Position numbers and translations under genes: made by a program. A model generated the notes under the pieces. It was given only the letters and a program-made list of their open reading frames with translations, searched no databases and was not told the DNA's origin. Shown here piece after piece: positions 1 to 6,919 of a stretch of DNA of 30,098 nucleotides (position 1 is the stretch's first letter; each line of letters opens with the position of its first letter). This DNA is from a virus, in the IMG/VR virus record IMGVR_UViG_3300042350_002746, positions 1 to 30,098 of that record; one strand, 5' to 3'.

Positions 1-828
1 TGCAGTGTATGCTTTACTGCCTGTTAGTTCAGCAATATTAGTTGTTACACGACCAATATAATCAAGTCCATCGAACTCTGCGCTCTTATTGGATTTGCCT
101 CTACTTGCTGCTATAGCATATGTAAGGCCAGGTTTTGGCACACCATGTAACATGAAACCAGTTTCTTTTGCAGGAATAAATTCAGTATCATTCTGACCAA
201 TCAAACTACGTTCCATAAAATCTAGATTGTTTGAACTTGTCATTTGCTCAAGACTAAATGGCATCTTGAACAAACCAAATTGAAATTGCATTTCTGGATT
301 TGCTGCATAGTTCACCCACATTTCGTCGGCTGTAGATGATGTAGAACTAAAGCCATCACTTGCACCAAAGTTTGCTAGTAATTGATATTTAAAGTCTTTT
401 GCAAACTGACCACGAACACCAAATCTAGCACGACGAACTTCGGCTAAGTTTTGATACGAATCCGTGGTTTGACCGACACCATAATCTGGTGTGTATTGGC
501 GATAGTCCATATGAATTCTACCTGTAAACTGTGCCGTATTGTTTCCATCTTTTGATTTGAGTCCAAGTCCATTTTCTGTGACTGAACCATCGTTTGCTCT
601 TGCTTGTCTATATTTGACTGAATCGCTAACATCTTTGTCAATTCTTTGCTCTGCAAACTTTTTGTTTTCTTCTCTCTCTTCATATGCTTTAAGTTTTGAT
701 TCATACTCTTGTTGAGTGATTACATTTTTCTCTTTCAGAATATTCAATGTGTCCTTATACTCATCAGCATATGCAGGAATTACTGCTGCTAGTGCAACTA
801 CGATAGAAAGTTTTTTAAATAATTTCAT
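1..828 (-). CDS. Phosphate-selective porin (OprP/OprO-like), C-terminus cut off by window edge
   Basis: The ATG is at 826-828 and the frame stays open to base 1, giving 276 residues with no stop, so the C-terminus lies outside the window. Residues 1-21 are a signal peptide ending in A-Y-A. Residues 22-65 are charged and coiled-coil-like, as in OprO/OprP N-termini. After that come alternating beta-type segments (for example AQFTGRIHMDYRQY, RARFGVRGQFAKDFKYQLLANFG, QFQFGLFKMPFSLEQ) typical of the Porin_O_P family, which forms outer-membrane channels for phosphate or polyphosphate. It starts 9 bases after the pstS stop, with an AAGGA ribosome site between, so the two are probably one transcript. 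Family assignment is from recalled sequence pattern; strict phosphate specificity is inferred from the pstS neighbour. The mature protein would have to be exported to the host outer membrane. Confidence 0.8.
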   Translation of the reverse strand, partial: MKLFKKLSIVVALAAVIPAYADEYKDTLNILKEKNVITQQEYESKLKAYEEREENKKFAEQRIDKDVSDSVKYRQARANDGSVTENGLGLKSKDGNNTAQFTGRIHMDYRQYTPDYGVGQTTDSYQNLAEVRRARFGVRGQFAKDFKYQLLANFGASDGFSSTSSTADEMWVNYAANPEMQFQFGLFKMPFSLEQMTSSNNLDFMERSLIGQNDTEFIPAKETGFMLHGVPKPGLTYAIAASRGKSNKSAEFDGLDYIGRVTTNIAELTGSKAYTA

Positions 829-837
829 GATATATCC

Positions 838-1860
838 TTATTTCCAAATTGGGCTGTTGTCTGGTCCACGAAAATCTTTTTTCCAGTTTTCCTGAACTAA
901 TTTAATTACATCGGCTGGCATGTGGACATATTCTAATTCTGTTGACATTTGACCACCATTCTTATATGACCAATCAAAGAATTTAAGAATTGCACGACCT
1001 GTTAGTGCATCTGCTTGTTGTTTGTGCATAAGAATAAAACTTGCACCTGTTGCTGGCCAAGCATCCTTGCCTGTCTGCCATGTGAGTAACAAATACATGC
1101 CTGGTGCATTCACCCAATCTGCGTTCGCTGCTGCTGCTTTGAATGTTGAATCATCTGGTAATACGAAAACACCATCACGATTCTTTAGCTGTGCATAAGC
1201 AATTTTATTTCTCTTTGCGAAAGCATACTCCACATATCCAAAAGCACCTTTGATACGCTGCACTTGTACAGCAACACCCTCATTACCTTTGCCACCTACG
1301 CCGACTGGCCACTTAACTGCTGTGCCTTCACCGATAGATTTTGCAAACTCAGCATTTGCTTTACCTAAGAAGTTTGTCCAGATAAATGTTGTGCCTGAAC
1401 CATCTGCACGATGAACAACTGTGATTGCTAATGCTGGAAGATTTACACCAGGATTTAAATCAGTAATTGCTTTATCATTCCATTTTGTAATTTTACCAAG
1501 GTGGATATTTGCAATAACTTCTGGTGTCAACTTCAATTGACCTGGCGCAACACCATCAAGGTTGAAAACTGGTACTACACCGCCGATGATTGCTGGAAAT
1601 TGAACAAGACCTTCTTTGTCTAATTCTTCTTTCTTTAATGGCATATCAGATGCACCAAAGTCAACTGTCTTTGCTTTGATTTGTTTGATGCCACCACCTG
1701 AACCGATGGATTGATAGTTTAGACCAATGCCAGTTTGTGCTTTATAAGCCTCAGCCCATTTACTATAGATTGGAAATGGAAAAGTCGCACCAGCGCCAGT
1801 AAGTTCTGCTGCTGATACGACTCCTGTAAACAACATTAATGATACTAAAAACTTCTTCAT
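838..1860 (-). CDS. pstS: Phosphate ABC transporter substrate-binding protein PstS
   Basis: This 340-aa protein is the periplasmic phosphate-binding subunit of the host PstSCAB importer. It has a signal peptide of about 18 residues (MKKFLVSLMLFTGVVSAA), then the PstS phosphate-binding segments: GAGATFPFP at 22-30, SIGSGGG at 51-57, FGASD at 68-72 and RADGSGTTF at 151-159, all matching the ligand loops known in E. coli PstS. Length is normal for the family, so it appears intact. An AGGAG ribosome site lies just before the ATG. No pstC, pstA or pstB is nearby, so the product must work with host permease components. Phage pstS genes are well known in marine T4-like cyanophages. It is followed directly by the porin, which would bring phosphate across the outer membrane. 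The upstream region of 114 bases holds a possible promoter and operator. Confidence 0.95.
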   Translation of the reverse strand: MKKFLVSLMLFTGVVSAAELTGAGATFPFPIYSKWAEAYKAQTGIGLNYQSIGSGGGIKQIKAKTVDFGASDMPLKKEELDKEGLVQFPAIIGGVVPVFNLDGVAPGQLKLTPEVIANIHLGKITKWNDKAITDLNPGVNLPALAITVVHRADGSGTTFIWTNFLGKANAEFAKSIGEGTAVKWPVGVGGKGNEGVAVQVQRIKGAFGYVEYAFAKRNKIAYAQLKNRDGVFVLPDDSTFKAAAANADWVNAPGMYLLLTWQTGKDAWPATGASFILMHKQQADALTGRAILKFFDWSYKNGGQMSTELEYVHMPADVIKLVQENWKKDFRGPDNSPIWK

Positions 1861-1888
1861 ATTATCTCCTATAAGTTAGACTACTAAA

Positions 1889-1917
1889 ATTATTCTAGTG
1901 TAACGAAACCGTCACAA
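1889..1917 (-). promoter_or_regulatory. Possible sigma70-type promoter of pstS-porin
   Basis: On the minus strand TTGTGA (1912-1917) is followed after exactly 17 bases by AATAAT (1889-1894). The -10 matches consensus at five of six positions and the -35 at four of six. It lies 29 bases upstream of the pstS ATG, in the longest non-coding stretch of the window (1861-1974). The -35 overlaps the dyad at 1898-1915. A CTAAATA motif resembling a phage late-promoter box also occurs at 1966-1972, just after the nrdB stop, so late transcription of pstS is an alternative. Confidence 0.4.
1898..1915. promoter_or_regulatory. Dyad / PHO-box-like site upstream of pstS
   Basis: The plus-strand 18-mer GTGTAACGAAACCGTCAC resembles the E. 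coli PHO box arrangement (two CTGTCA-like 7-mers around a 4-base A-rich spacer); the second half CCGTCAC matches CTGTCAC at six of seven positions, the first half is weaker. The same bases also form an inverted repeat, TGTGACG and its near complement around GTTT. The site overlaps the possible -35 region of pstS. PhoB control of phage pstS is known in cyanophages. Here the direct repeat points away from the gene and the spacing to a -10 is not canonical, so the call is tentative. Confidence 0.3.
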
Positions 1918-1974
1918 TTTGGAATTTTTTTTAATAGTCCGACCACAAAAGATAATCAGACTTTATATTTAGTA

Positions 1975-2967
1975 TTATGCGGCTTTACCCCATACAGTTT
2001 CCCAATTACCAGACAAAGCACCCTTTGAATAATCCGTTGCACGATTTTCAAAAAAGTTTGTGTGTGTTGGTGCATTAATCATCTCTTCAACCCATGGTAG
2101 AGGATTCTTTTTAACTTTGAATACACCTTTGAGTCCAAGTGAAATAAGTCTACGATCAGCAATGTAACGAATGTATTGCTTCACATCTGCCGCCGTTAAT
2201 CCTGTCATCTCACCCATGTTAAACGCTAAATCAATAAACTTATCTTCAAGTTCAACCATCTTTTCTGCAATGGTATAAATCTTGCTCTTCAGTTCATCAT
2301 TCCAAATTTCTTTGTTCTCTTCAATGTATGTACGGAATAATTTAATCATAGACTCTGCGTGTTGTGTTTCATCTACGATTGACCATGTAATGATTTGACC
2401 CATGCCTCTCATTTTACCTGTGCGTGGAAAGTTAAGTAGCATGATAAAGGAACTGAATAATTGCATCCCTTCGGTGAAAGCAGAGAATACTGCAATATGA
2501 GCAGCAGTAGAAGCCCTATCGCCATTCTGTGTGCTAATACCAAGAACGTAATCATGTTTTGAACGCATTTCGTCATATTCCATAAACTCCGTGTAAGTGG
2601 TATCTGGCATACCAAGTGTTTCAATCAAATGTGAATATGCTGCAATGTGTAATGCTTCACGTGCTGCAAAACCTAACAACATCATTCTCACTTCAGGTTG
2701 AGGGAAATAAGGCAAGTAATTATTAACATAGCCACCTGCAACATCAATGTCACCCTGAGTAAAGAATCTGAATATATGTGTGAGAAAATTCTTTTCGTCT
2801 TGTGTAAGTTTATTTTTCCAATCCTTAACATCTTCAAGCATTGGTACTTCAGTGTGTAGCCAGTGTGATTGTTCATGCTTGAGCCATGATTCATATGCCC
2901 ATGGATATGCAAATGGTTTGAATGATGTTCTTTCATCCGTTAGTTTTGTGTCGTGCTTTTTAATCAT
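1975..2967 (-). CDS. nrdB: Ribonucleotide reductase class I, small (beta) subunit
   Basis: This 330-aa protein carries the di-iron/tyrosyl-radical cofactor that NrdA needs to reduce ribonucleotides. Ligand residues of a class Ia-type subunit are visible: D73 (TQGDIDV), E104 and H107 with the radical tyrosine Y111 (REALHIAAYSH), E166 (FTEGMQLF), and E200 with H203 (VDETQH). Length is normal. The ATG overlaps the thioredoxin stop by 8 bases, so translation is probably coupled. nrdA lies about 2.1 kb upstream in the same run of genes, separated by small conserved proteins and an amidotransferase-like gene. The C-terminus (NWETVWGKAA) is short and does not show the classic E. coli tail. The gene is followed by the 114-base pstS upstream region. 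Confidence 0.95.
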   Translation of the reverse strand: MIKKHDTKLTDERTSFKPFAYPWAYESWLKHEQSHWLHTEVPMLEDVKDWKNKLTQDEKNFLTHIFRFFTQGDIDVAGGYVNNYLPYFPQPEVRMMLLGFAAREALHIAAYSHLIETLGMPDTTYTEFMEYDEMRSKHDYVLGISTQNGDRASTAAHIAVFSAFTEGMQLFSSFIMLLNFPRTGKMRGMGQIITWSIVDETQHAESMIKLFRTYIEENKEIWNDELKSKIYTIAEKMVELEDKFIDLAFNMGEMTGLTAADVKQYIRYIADRRLISLGLKGVFKVKKNPLPWVEEMINAPTHTNFFENRATDYSKGALSGNWETVWGKAA

Positions 2968-3205
2968 TGATAAACGCCTCTATTTCTTGTTTTGTTTTAT
3001 TTCCTACTATTCTTTTTGATGGGATATTATCTTCAACGATTACCATTGTTGGTACACTACGAATGCCAAACTCTGCTGCAATTTCAGGATGAATGTCAAT
3101 ATCAACAACTTCAACGGGTAATTTTAAATCAACTTCATCTAAAGTTTTTGCAAGCATCTTACATGGTCCACACCACGATGCTGTAAAACGTACTATCTTC
3201 TTCAT
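2960..3205 (-). CDS. Thioredoxin/glutaredoxin-like protein
   Basis: This 81-aa thioredoxin-fold protein has the active site WCGPC at residues 11-15 and the cis-proline loop SVPT at about 50-53. At 81 residues it is shorter than bacterial thioredoxin (about 105) and lacks the first beta-alpha unit; phage thioredoxins and glutaredoxins are commonly of this size. It lies between the 44-aa basic protein (4-nt ATGA overlap) and nrdB (8-nt overlap). Its likely role is to re-reduce the C-terminal cysteine pair of the phage NrdA, which depends on such an electron donor. The CGPC site is the thioredoxin type rather than the glutaredoxin CPYC type. Confidence 0.9.
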   Translation of the reverse strand: MKKIVRFTASWCGPCKMLAKTLDEVDLKLPVEVVDIDIHPEIAAEFGIRSVPTMVIVEDNIPSKRIVGNKTKQEIEAFIND

Positions 3206-3336
3206 TTACCTTGCCCTCTATACTTCTTGTGTGAACGTTTTTCGGTTTTGTTCATGCTTGAAGTTTTTTTATGACCGCCCTGTTTAGTTAATTTATGAAC
3301 TTTTTTATGTTTGCTTGTGCCTGTTTGCTTTGCCAT
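3202..3336 (-). CDS. Small basic conserved phage protein (44 aa)
   Basis: This short ORF begins at the ATG at 3334-3336 with a strong AGGAG ribosome site 5 bases upstream and ends with TGA at 3202-3204, overlapping the thioredoxin ATG in an ATGA junction. The 44-residue product is extremely basic, rich in Lys, His, Thr and Gln (MAKQTGTSKHKKVHKLTK at the start, KYRGQGK at the end), with no acidic residue except one Glu. Such composition suggests nucleic-acid binding, but no domain is recognised. I recall similar short MAKQTGT-type proteins near nrdB in marine T4-like phages, which supports a real gene. Confidence 0.75.
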   Translation of the reverse strand: MAKQTGTSKHKKVHKLTKQGGHKKTSSMNKTEKRSHKKYRGQGK

Positions 3337-3344
3337 ATTATCTC

Positions 3345-3980
3345 CTATTCATACATTACGGTATTAGTATCACCTAATGCCCACTTTGGTTTTTGTTCTA
3401 CAACATACTTCTTGGTGCATACTTTAAAATCTGGAAATTTCATTTCTTTTGGATTACTTGCTGCGTCTAAAAATAAACAACGATTGTTTGGTTGTGCTGC
3501 AAACTGTCCATTATCTAGTTGCATGAAATTGAAACTCTTATGATCTTCTGGCCACTCAGCATAACTTGTATCTATAATATTTAAGTCGGGTGCAGAATGA
3601 TCTACAGTAAACAGGTATTCACCCTCATAGAAGTTTTTATCTTTTGCATAAAACTTGCAAGTCAAATTGCGTAGAAATGCTTTTTGTATGACTGTAAAAT
3701 CATAACTAAAACAATCCCAGATTTGAAGAGTGTCTAAAGGTAAAAACTTCTTAGTGTCAAGATTCTCTGTGCGTGATACATACGCATGGAGAGGTAGTTT
3801 GTCATAAATTGCGCCATAGTTTGGTAAGTATGCCTCTATTCTAAATGCTTGACCACGAATACTTTTAATTGAAACCCATATACAAGGTTCATATTCTCCA
3901 TGACCTTTTTGAAAGTCATAGAGAAATTCTTTACGAATGTAACAGTATACAGGTGGTATGTTTGCGACTAAATGTGCCAT
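3345..3980 (-). CDS. Conserved T4-like phage protein of unknown function
   Basis: This 211-aa protein begins MAHLVANIPPVYCYIRKEFL. It is rich in aromatic residues and looks like a soluble, mostly beta protein with no signal peptide or membrane segment. The pattern (KGHGEYEPCIWVSIKSIRG, then NYGAIYDKLPLHAYVSR, and near the end LDNGQFAAQPNNRCLF and PDFKVCTKKY) corresponds to a hypothetical protein that I recall as well conserved in marine T4-like phages. No catalytic motif is evident. It overlaps the upstream membrane-protein gene by 13 bases and sits in the nrdA-nrdB gene run, suggesting expression with the nucleotide-metabolism genes. Function unknown. Confidence 0.8.
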   Translation of the reverse strand: MAHLVANIPPVYCYIRKEFLYDFQKGHGEYEPCIWVSIKSIRGQAFRIEAYLPNYGAIYDKLPLHAYVSRTENLDTKKFLPLDTLQIWDCFSYDFTVIQKAFLRNLTCKFYAKDKNFYEGEYLFTVDHSAPDLNIIDTSYAEWPEDHKSFNFMQLDNGQFAAQPNNRCLFLDAASNPKEMKFPDFKVCTKKYVVEQKPKWALGDTNTVMYE

Positions 3981-4222
3981 TTTTTCTCATGTAAGTGAAA
4001 TTTCATACCAACATATGTTCCTGCAAATGCGCCTAGAACTGCTGGTATAATCATTGTATGATCTGTGGTGTAATTGATTATTGCTACACCACCCAAAAAC
4101 GTGATTGCTGATGCCCAAATACTTGATGCTAACGGTTTATCATTCTGTACTGATTTGAGTAACTGTGTATAAACAATGTCTGTAAAAAACATACAAATGA
4201 ATGTAAAAATATATGCCCACAT
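3968..4222 (-). CDS. Small membrane protein (84 aa)
   Basis: Three hydrophobic segments are visible: residues 1-20 (WAYIFTFICMFFTDIVYTQL), about 34-52 (SIWASAITFLGGVAIINY) and about 57-75 (MIIPAVLGAFAGTYVGM), ending with a charged tail KFHLHEKKWHI. It is therefore a small inner-membrane protein. The last segment has a glycine-rich GAFAGTYVG stretch. Its ATG overlaps the stop of the 42-aa gene by one base (TAATG) and its end overlaps the next gene by 13 bases. No function is recognised; its place among nucleotide-metabolism genes gives no clear clue. Confidence 0.75.
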   Translation of the reverse strand: MWAYIFTFICMFFTDIVYTQLLKSVQNDKPLASSIWASAITFLGGVAIINYTTDHTMIIPAVLGAFAGTYVGMKFHLHEKKWHI

Positions 4223-4350
4223 TATTTTTTCTCTTCAACTTTCTTCTCTATTGGCGGTGGTTCTGGTGGCCAAACTTGATCTTTAATATAACTGGCACCA
4301 AACCAGCCCCATGCACTAAAAAATCCCCACATCATAATTTCTAATATCAT
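4222..4350 (-). CDS. Very small membrane-anchored protein (42 aa)
   Basis: The ATG at 4348-4350 lies 1 base after the stop of the upstream amidotransferase-like gene, and the ORF ends with TAA at 4222-4224, sharing one base with the next ATG. The product has one aromatic membrane segment (MILEIMMWGFFSAWGWFGAS), then a proline- and charge-rich tail (WPPEPPPIEKKVEEKK). This looks like a single-pass protein with a short cytoplasmic or periplasmic tail. Gapless junctions on both sides support a real gene; otherwise 130 bases here would be empty. Function unknown. Confidence 0.65.
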   Translation of the reverse strand: MILEIMMWGFFSAWGWFGASYIKDQVWPPEPPPIEKKVEEKK

Positions 4351-4351
4351 T

Positions 4352-4990
4352 CTATCTCTCCATCAACCTGTTCACGAAGTCTAGTAATAGATATTCTTTA
4401 CTACCACTCCATCTTTTTTTCATCCATGAATAGTCTTCGCACCAATGTTTCTCCGCTTCTGGATGACAACCAATCAAACCAATTCTGTTTTGCATGATAG
4501 CCATTGCATCACCATTAGGATATCTTGCAATCACATCATACTTTGATTCATCACCGAAAATTGCACAGCCATCATAAAAGAAAAGTTCCTCGGGCTTATC
4601 ATCCCATGTAACACTCATTTGCTTTGCATGAGGTCTTTTCGTGTCTGTGTTTGGTCTTTTAATATACTGATCTGTACGGAAGTCTGAAGATAACCCAAAA
4701 TAATCGTGATCAGCCCAATAGGCACCCATGCATATTCCCAAATAGTATCCACCTCTTGCAACAAAATCCTGTATTCTGGATTTATGAAACTTGAGAAGAG
4801 AATCCCAAGAATCAGCATCGCCGACACCACCAGGAAATAAGACCATGTCAACGTCATCAAAAAAATTGTCTTCAACTTCATGCTTTGTAAATATTTTAAA
4901 CTTATAGTATGGGTGTAGTGCTTTTATAATTCCATTACCAGATTGAATAGAACATTTCGGTTGATGTAAAAAGAGTGCTATAGTTTTCAA
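4352..4990 (-). CDS. Class I glutamine amidotransferase-like protein (biotin-protein-ligase N-domain type)
   Basis: This 212-aa protein has a GATase1/DJ-1-like layout: VLFPGGVGD at 50-58, the nucleophile elbow GICMG with C87, and GCHPEAEKHW with H176 and E178 completing a Cys-His-Glu triad. The order and N-terminus (MKTIALFLHQPKCS) fit the BPL_N family, whose substrate is not established. The start is TTG at 4988-4990: it overlaps the TGA of the preceding 41-aa gene as TTGA, and no upstream ATG keeps the frame. It lies between nrdA and nrdB. A role in nucleotide or cofactor amidation is possible but is only inference; a hydrolase or peptidase role is equally open. Confidence 0.7.
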   Translation of the reverse strand: MKTIALFLHQPKCSIQSGNGIIKALHPYYKFKIFTKHEVEDNFFDDVDMVLFPGGVGDADSWDSLLKFHKSRIQDFVARGGYYLGICMGAYWADHDYFGLSSDFRTDQYIKRPNTDTKRPHAKQMSVTWDDKPEELFFYDGCAIFGDESKYDVIARYPNGDAMAIMQNRIGLIGCHPEAEKHWCEDYSWMKKRWSGSKEYLLLDFVNRLMER

Positions 4991-5112
4991 TTTTTTTTAT
5001 TCTTATCATTGTCTTTTTTCTCCTGCTCTTTTGACGGAGCAGGAGTTTTTTCTTTGTATATCGGTCGCTTCGGATGTGGTTTTGGTTTTTTAGGATTTAA
5101 TTCAAATGACAT
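4987..5112 (-). CDS. Lys/Pro-rich micro-protein (41 aa) following nrdA
   Basis: The ATG at 5110-5112 directly follows the nrdA TAA with no gap, and the TGA at 4987-4989 overlaps the TTG start of the amidotransferase-like gene. The product starts MSFELNPKKPKPHPKRPIY and ends in a run of Lys, Glu, Asp and Asn; it should be disordered. The perfect junctions on both sides are the main support. Its codons for TPAPSKEQEKK also contain a 9-bp perfect inverted repeat that would act as a terminator on the opposite strand. No function is recognised. Confidence 0.55.
   Translation of the reverse strand: MSFELNPKKPKPHPKRPIYKEKTPAPSKEQEKKDNDKNKKN
5020..5051 (+). terminator. Intrinsic-terminator-like hairpin facing the plus strand, inside a minus-strand ORF
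   Basis: Stem CTCCTGCTC (5020-5028), 8-base loop, then perfect complement GAGCAGGAG (5037-5045) followed by six T (5046-5051). Read on the plus strand this is a textbook rho-independent terminator. Read on the minus strand the stem is followed by A residues, so it would not terminate the sense operon. No plus-strand gene precedes it, so its target would be antisense transcription. Confidence 0.6.
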
Positions 5113-6906
5113 TTATCCCTCACACGCTAAACAGACCTCCTCAGTAGCCAATTGTTTCAAGTCAATCTCTTGTATAATCTCACGTTCAATTTTCTTGGAT
5201 ACTTTGTCAGCCTTTGCTAGTTTTTCTGAACGGCAGTAATACAACGTTTTCAAACCTTGTTTCCATGCTTGAAAGTGAACTGCATGAAGGTATTTAACAT
5301 TTACGTCAGGTCTGAAGAAAAGGTTAATGGATTGCGCTTGGTCAATGTAATGTTGTCTGTCAGCGGCGTGGTCCACAACCCATCGTTGGTCAATCTCCAT
5401 ACCAGTTTTGTAGACATCTTTGGTATAGTCATCCAAGAAGTCCAAATGTTGGACGGAACCGTCATTTGCAATGATGCTTGACCAGATTTCTTGATAATCC
5501 AATTTGCTGTCTGCATTACATTTCTCCTGAATAATTTTATCTAGAAATTTATTCTTGTTCAGGTATGCACCTGAGAGTGTATCTTGTCTGTAGGCGTTTG
5601 CACGGTACGGCTCCACGCTAGGAGAAGTATTGCCCATGATAATGGAAGATGAAGCATTGGGTGCAATAGCCATGAGATGAGAAAAGCGTTTGCCAGTACC
5701 AAGTGCATCAGGAGCCTCACCACGAATTTTGCCGAGTTCAAGATTTGCATTATCTAGTTCTTCACGAATGTGTTTGAATACTTGATTGTTGAATGATTTT
5801 GCTACTGCTGATTCAAACGCAATATTTTTTTTCTGAAGAAGAGCATGATAACCAAGAGCCCCCACACCAATACTGCGCTCTTGTTGAGCAGAGTACCTGG
5901 CTCTGTGAATAGCATCAGGAGCATTGTCAATAAAATGCTGAAGTACATTATCAAGCATTTCCGCCACGTCCCGCAGAAAAAGTTCATTATCTTTCCAATC
6001 ATCATAATACTCCAAGTTTACAGACGACAAGCAACATACTGCTGTGCGTTGTTTATCTGTAGGTAAAATAATTTCACTGCACAAATTAGATTGTTTGATG
6101 CTCAGACCTTTTTGTTTCTGAAAATCTGGCATTGCACGATTGCTTGTATCAATGAAGTGAATGTATGGCTCACCTGTCAACATACGTGTTTCAAGTATGC
6201 GCTGCCACAATTCACGTGCAGATACTTTATCTTTGACTTCACCACTGTGTGGATCTTTCAGTTCCCATGTATCATCAGCATCATGATCTAACATGCACTT
6301 TTCAATCAACAGCATGAAGTCATCGGTAATGTTAATGCCGTGATGAAGATTCAAAGTTCGCATATTTGGATCACCAGTAGGCTTACGCATTTCTAAAAAT
6401 GAGATAATATCAGGATGAGATATATCCAGATAAGCAGCATAAGACCCACGGCGTGTACGACCCTGTCTATATGCCAATGAAGATGCATCGTAAGTACGTA
6501 AATGAGGCATAATGCCAACGGATTTATCATCAGCAGAACGAATACCCAATCCAATTCCAACTCCGCCTCCTAACATTGATAACCAGTTTACTTCCGAAAG
6601 AGTATTGACCAAACCTTCTGCTGAATCATCCAAATAGGGAAGAAAGCAGCTAATAGGCAAGCCGCGCTTACTACGACCAAAAGATAAAATAGGAGTAGAA
6701 TAAGATAACCAATGCTTACTAGAATAATCGTAAAGGCGTTGAGCATGAGCATTATCAGTTGCGAAAGCAGCGGATACAAATGCAAATCTTTCTTGAGGAC
6801 TTGATTCAGTTTCACGCATGTATGATTCTTGTAATCTTTTGATTCCGAGTTCATCAAATAATCCATCCCTAGTTAAGTCTATTTTAATGCTGCTGACATC
6901 TACCAT
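5113..6906 (-). CDS. nrdA: Ribonucleotide reductase class I, large (alpha) subunit
   Basis: This 597-aa catalytic subunit reduces NDPs to dNDPs together with NrdB. The redox cysteine C87 (ISCFLP), the active-site loop N274-L-C276-S-E278, the second redox cysteine in CCLSSVNL (C291/C292), the glycine-rich GGGVGIGLG segment and the paired radical-path tyrosines in LKTLYYCR are all present. The C-terminal shuttle cysteines are CLAC at 592-595, the site reduced by thioredoxin. At 597 residues it is about 160 shorter than E. coli NrdA; it begins close to the catalytic domain, so the N-terminal ATP-cone (overall activity control) is missing, a common state in phage enzymes that avoids dATP inhibition. 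A GGAGAG site precedes the ATG. It follows thyX by 13 bases. Confidence 0.95.
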   Translation of the reverse strand: MVDVSSIKIDLTRDGLFDELGIKRLQESYMRETESSPQERFAFVSAAFATDNAHAQRLYDYSSKHWLSYSTPILSFGRSKRGLPISCFLPYLDDSAEGLVNTLSEVNWLSMLGGGVGIGLGIRSADDKSVGIMPHLRTYDASSLAYRQGRTRRGSYAAYLDISHPDIISFLEMRKPTGDPNMRTLNLHHGINITDDFMLLIEKCMLDHDADDTWELKDPHSGEVKDKVSARELWQRILETRMLTGEPYIHFIDTSNRAMPDFQKQKGLSIKQSNLCSEIILPTDKQRTAVCCLSSVNLEYYDDWKDNELFLRDVAEMLDNVLQHFIDNAPDAIHRARYSAQQERSIGVGALGYHALLQKKNIAFESAVAKSFNNQVFKHIREELDNANLELGKIRGEAPDALGTGKRFSHLMAIAPNASSSIIMGNTSPSVEPYRANAYRQDTLSGAYLNKNKFLDKIIQEKCNADSKLDYQEIWSSIIANDGSVQHLDFLDDYTKDVYKTGMEIDQRWVVDHAADRQHYIDQAQSINLFFRPDVNVKYLHAVHFQAWKQGLKTLYYCRSEKLAKADKVSKKIEREIIQEIDLKQLATEEVCLACEG

Positions 6907-6919
6907 TTTCTCTCCGTTG

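Noticed and set aside
444-704. 86-codon minus-strand frame
   Set aside because: It is out of frame with the porin, which is open over the whole 1-828 stretch with signal peptide and beta segments.
1943-1968. Imperfect 7-bp inverted repeat (AGTCTGA / TCGGACT) after nrdB
   Set aside because: It needs one G-U pair and a 13-base loop; on the minus strand it is followed by A residues, so it is not a convincing nrdB terminator.
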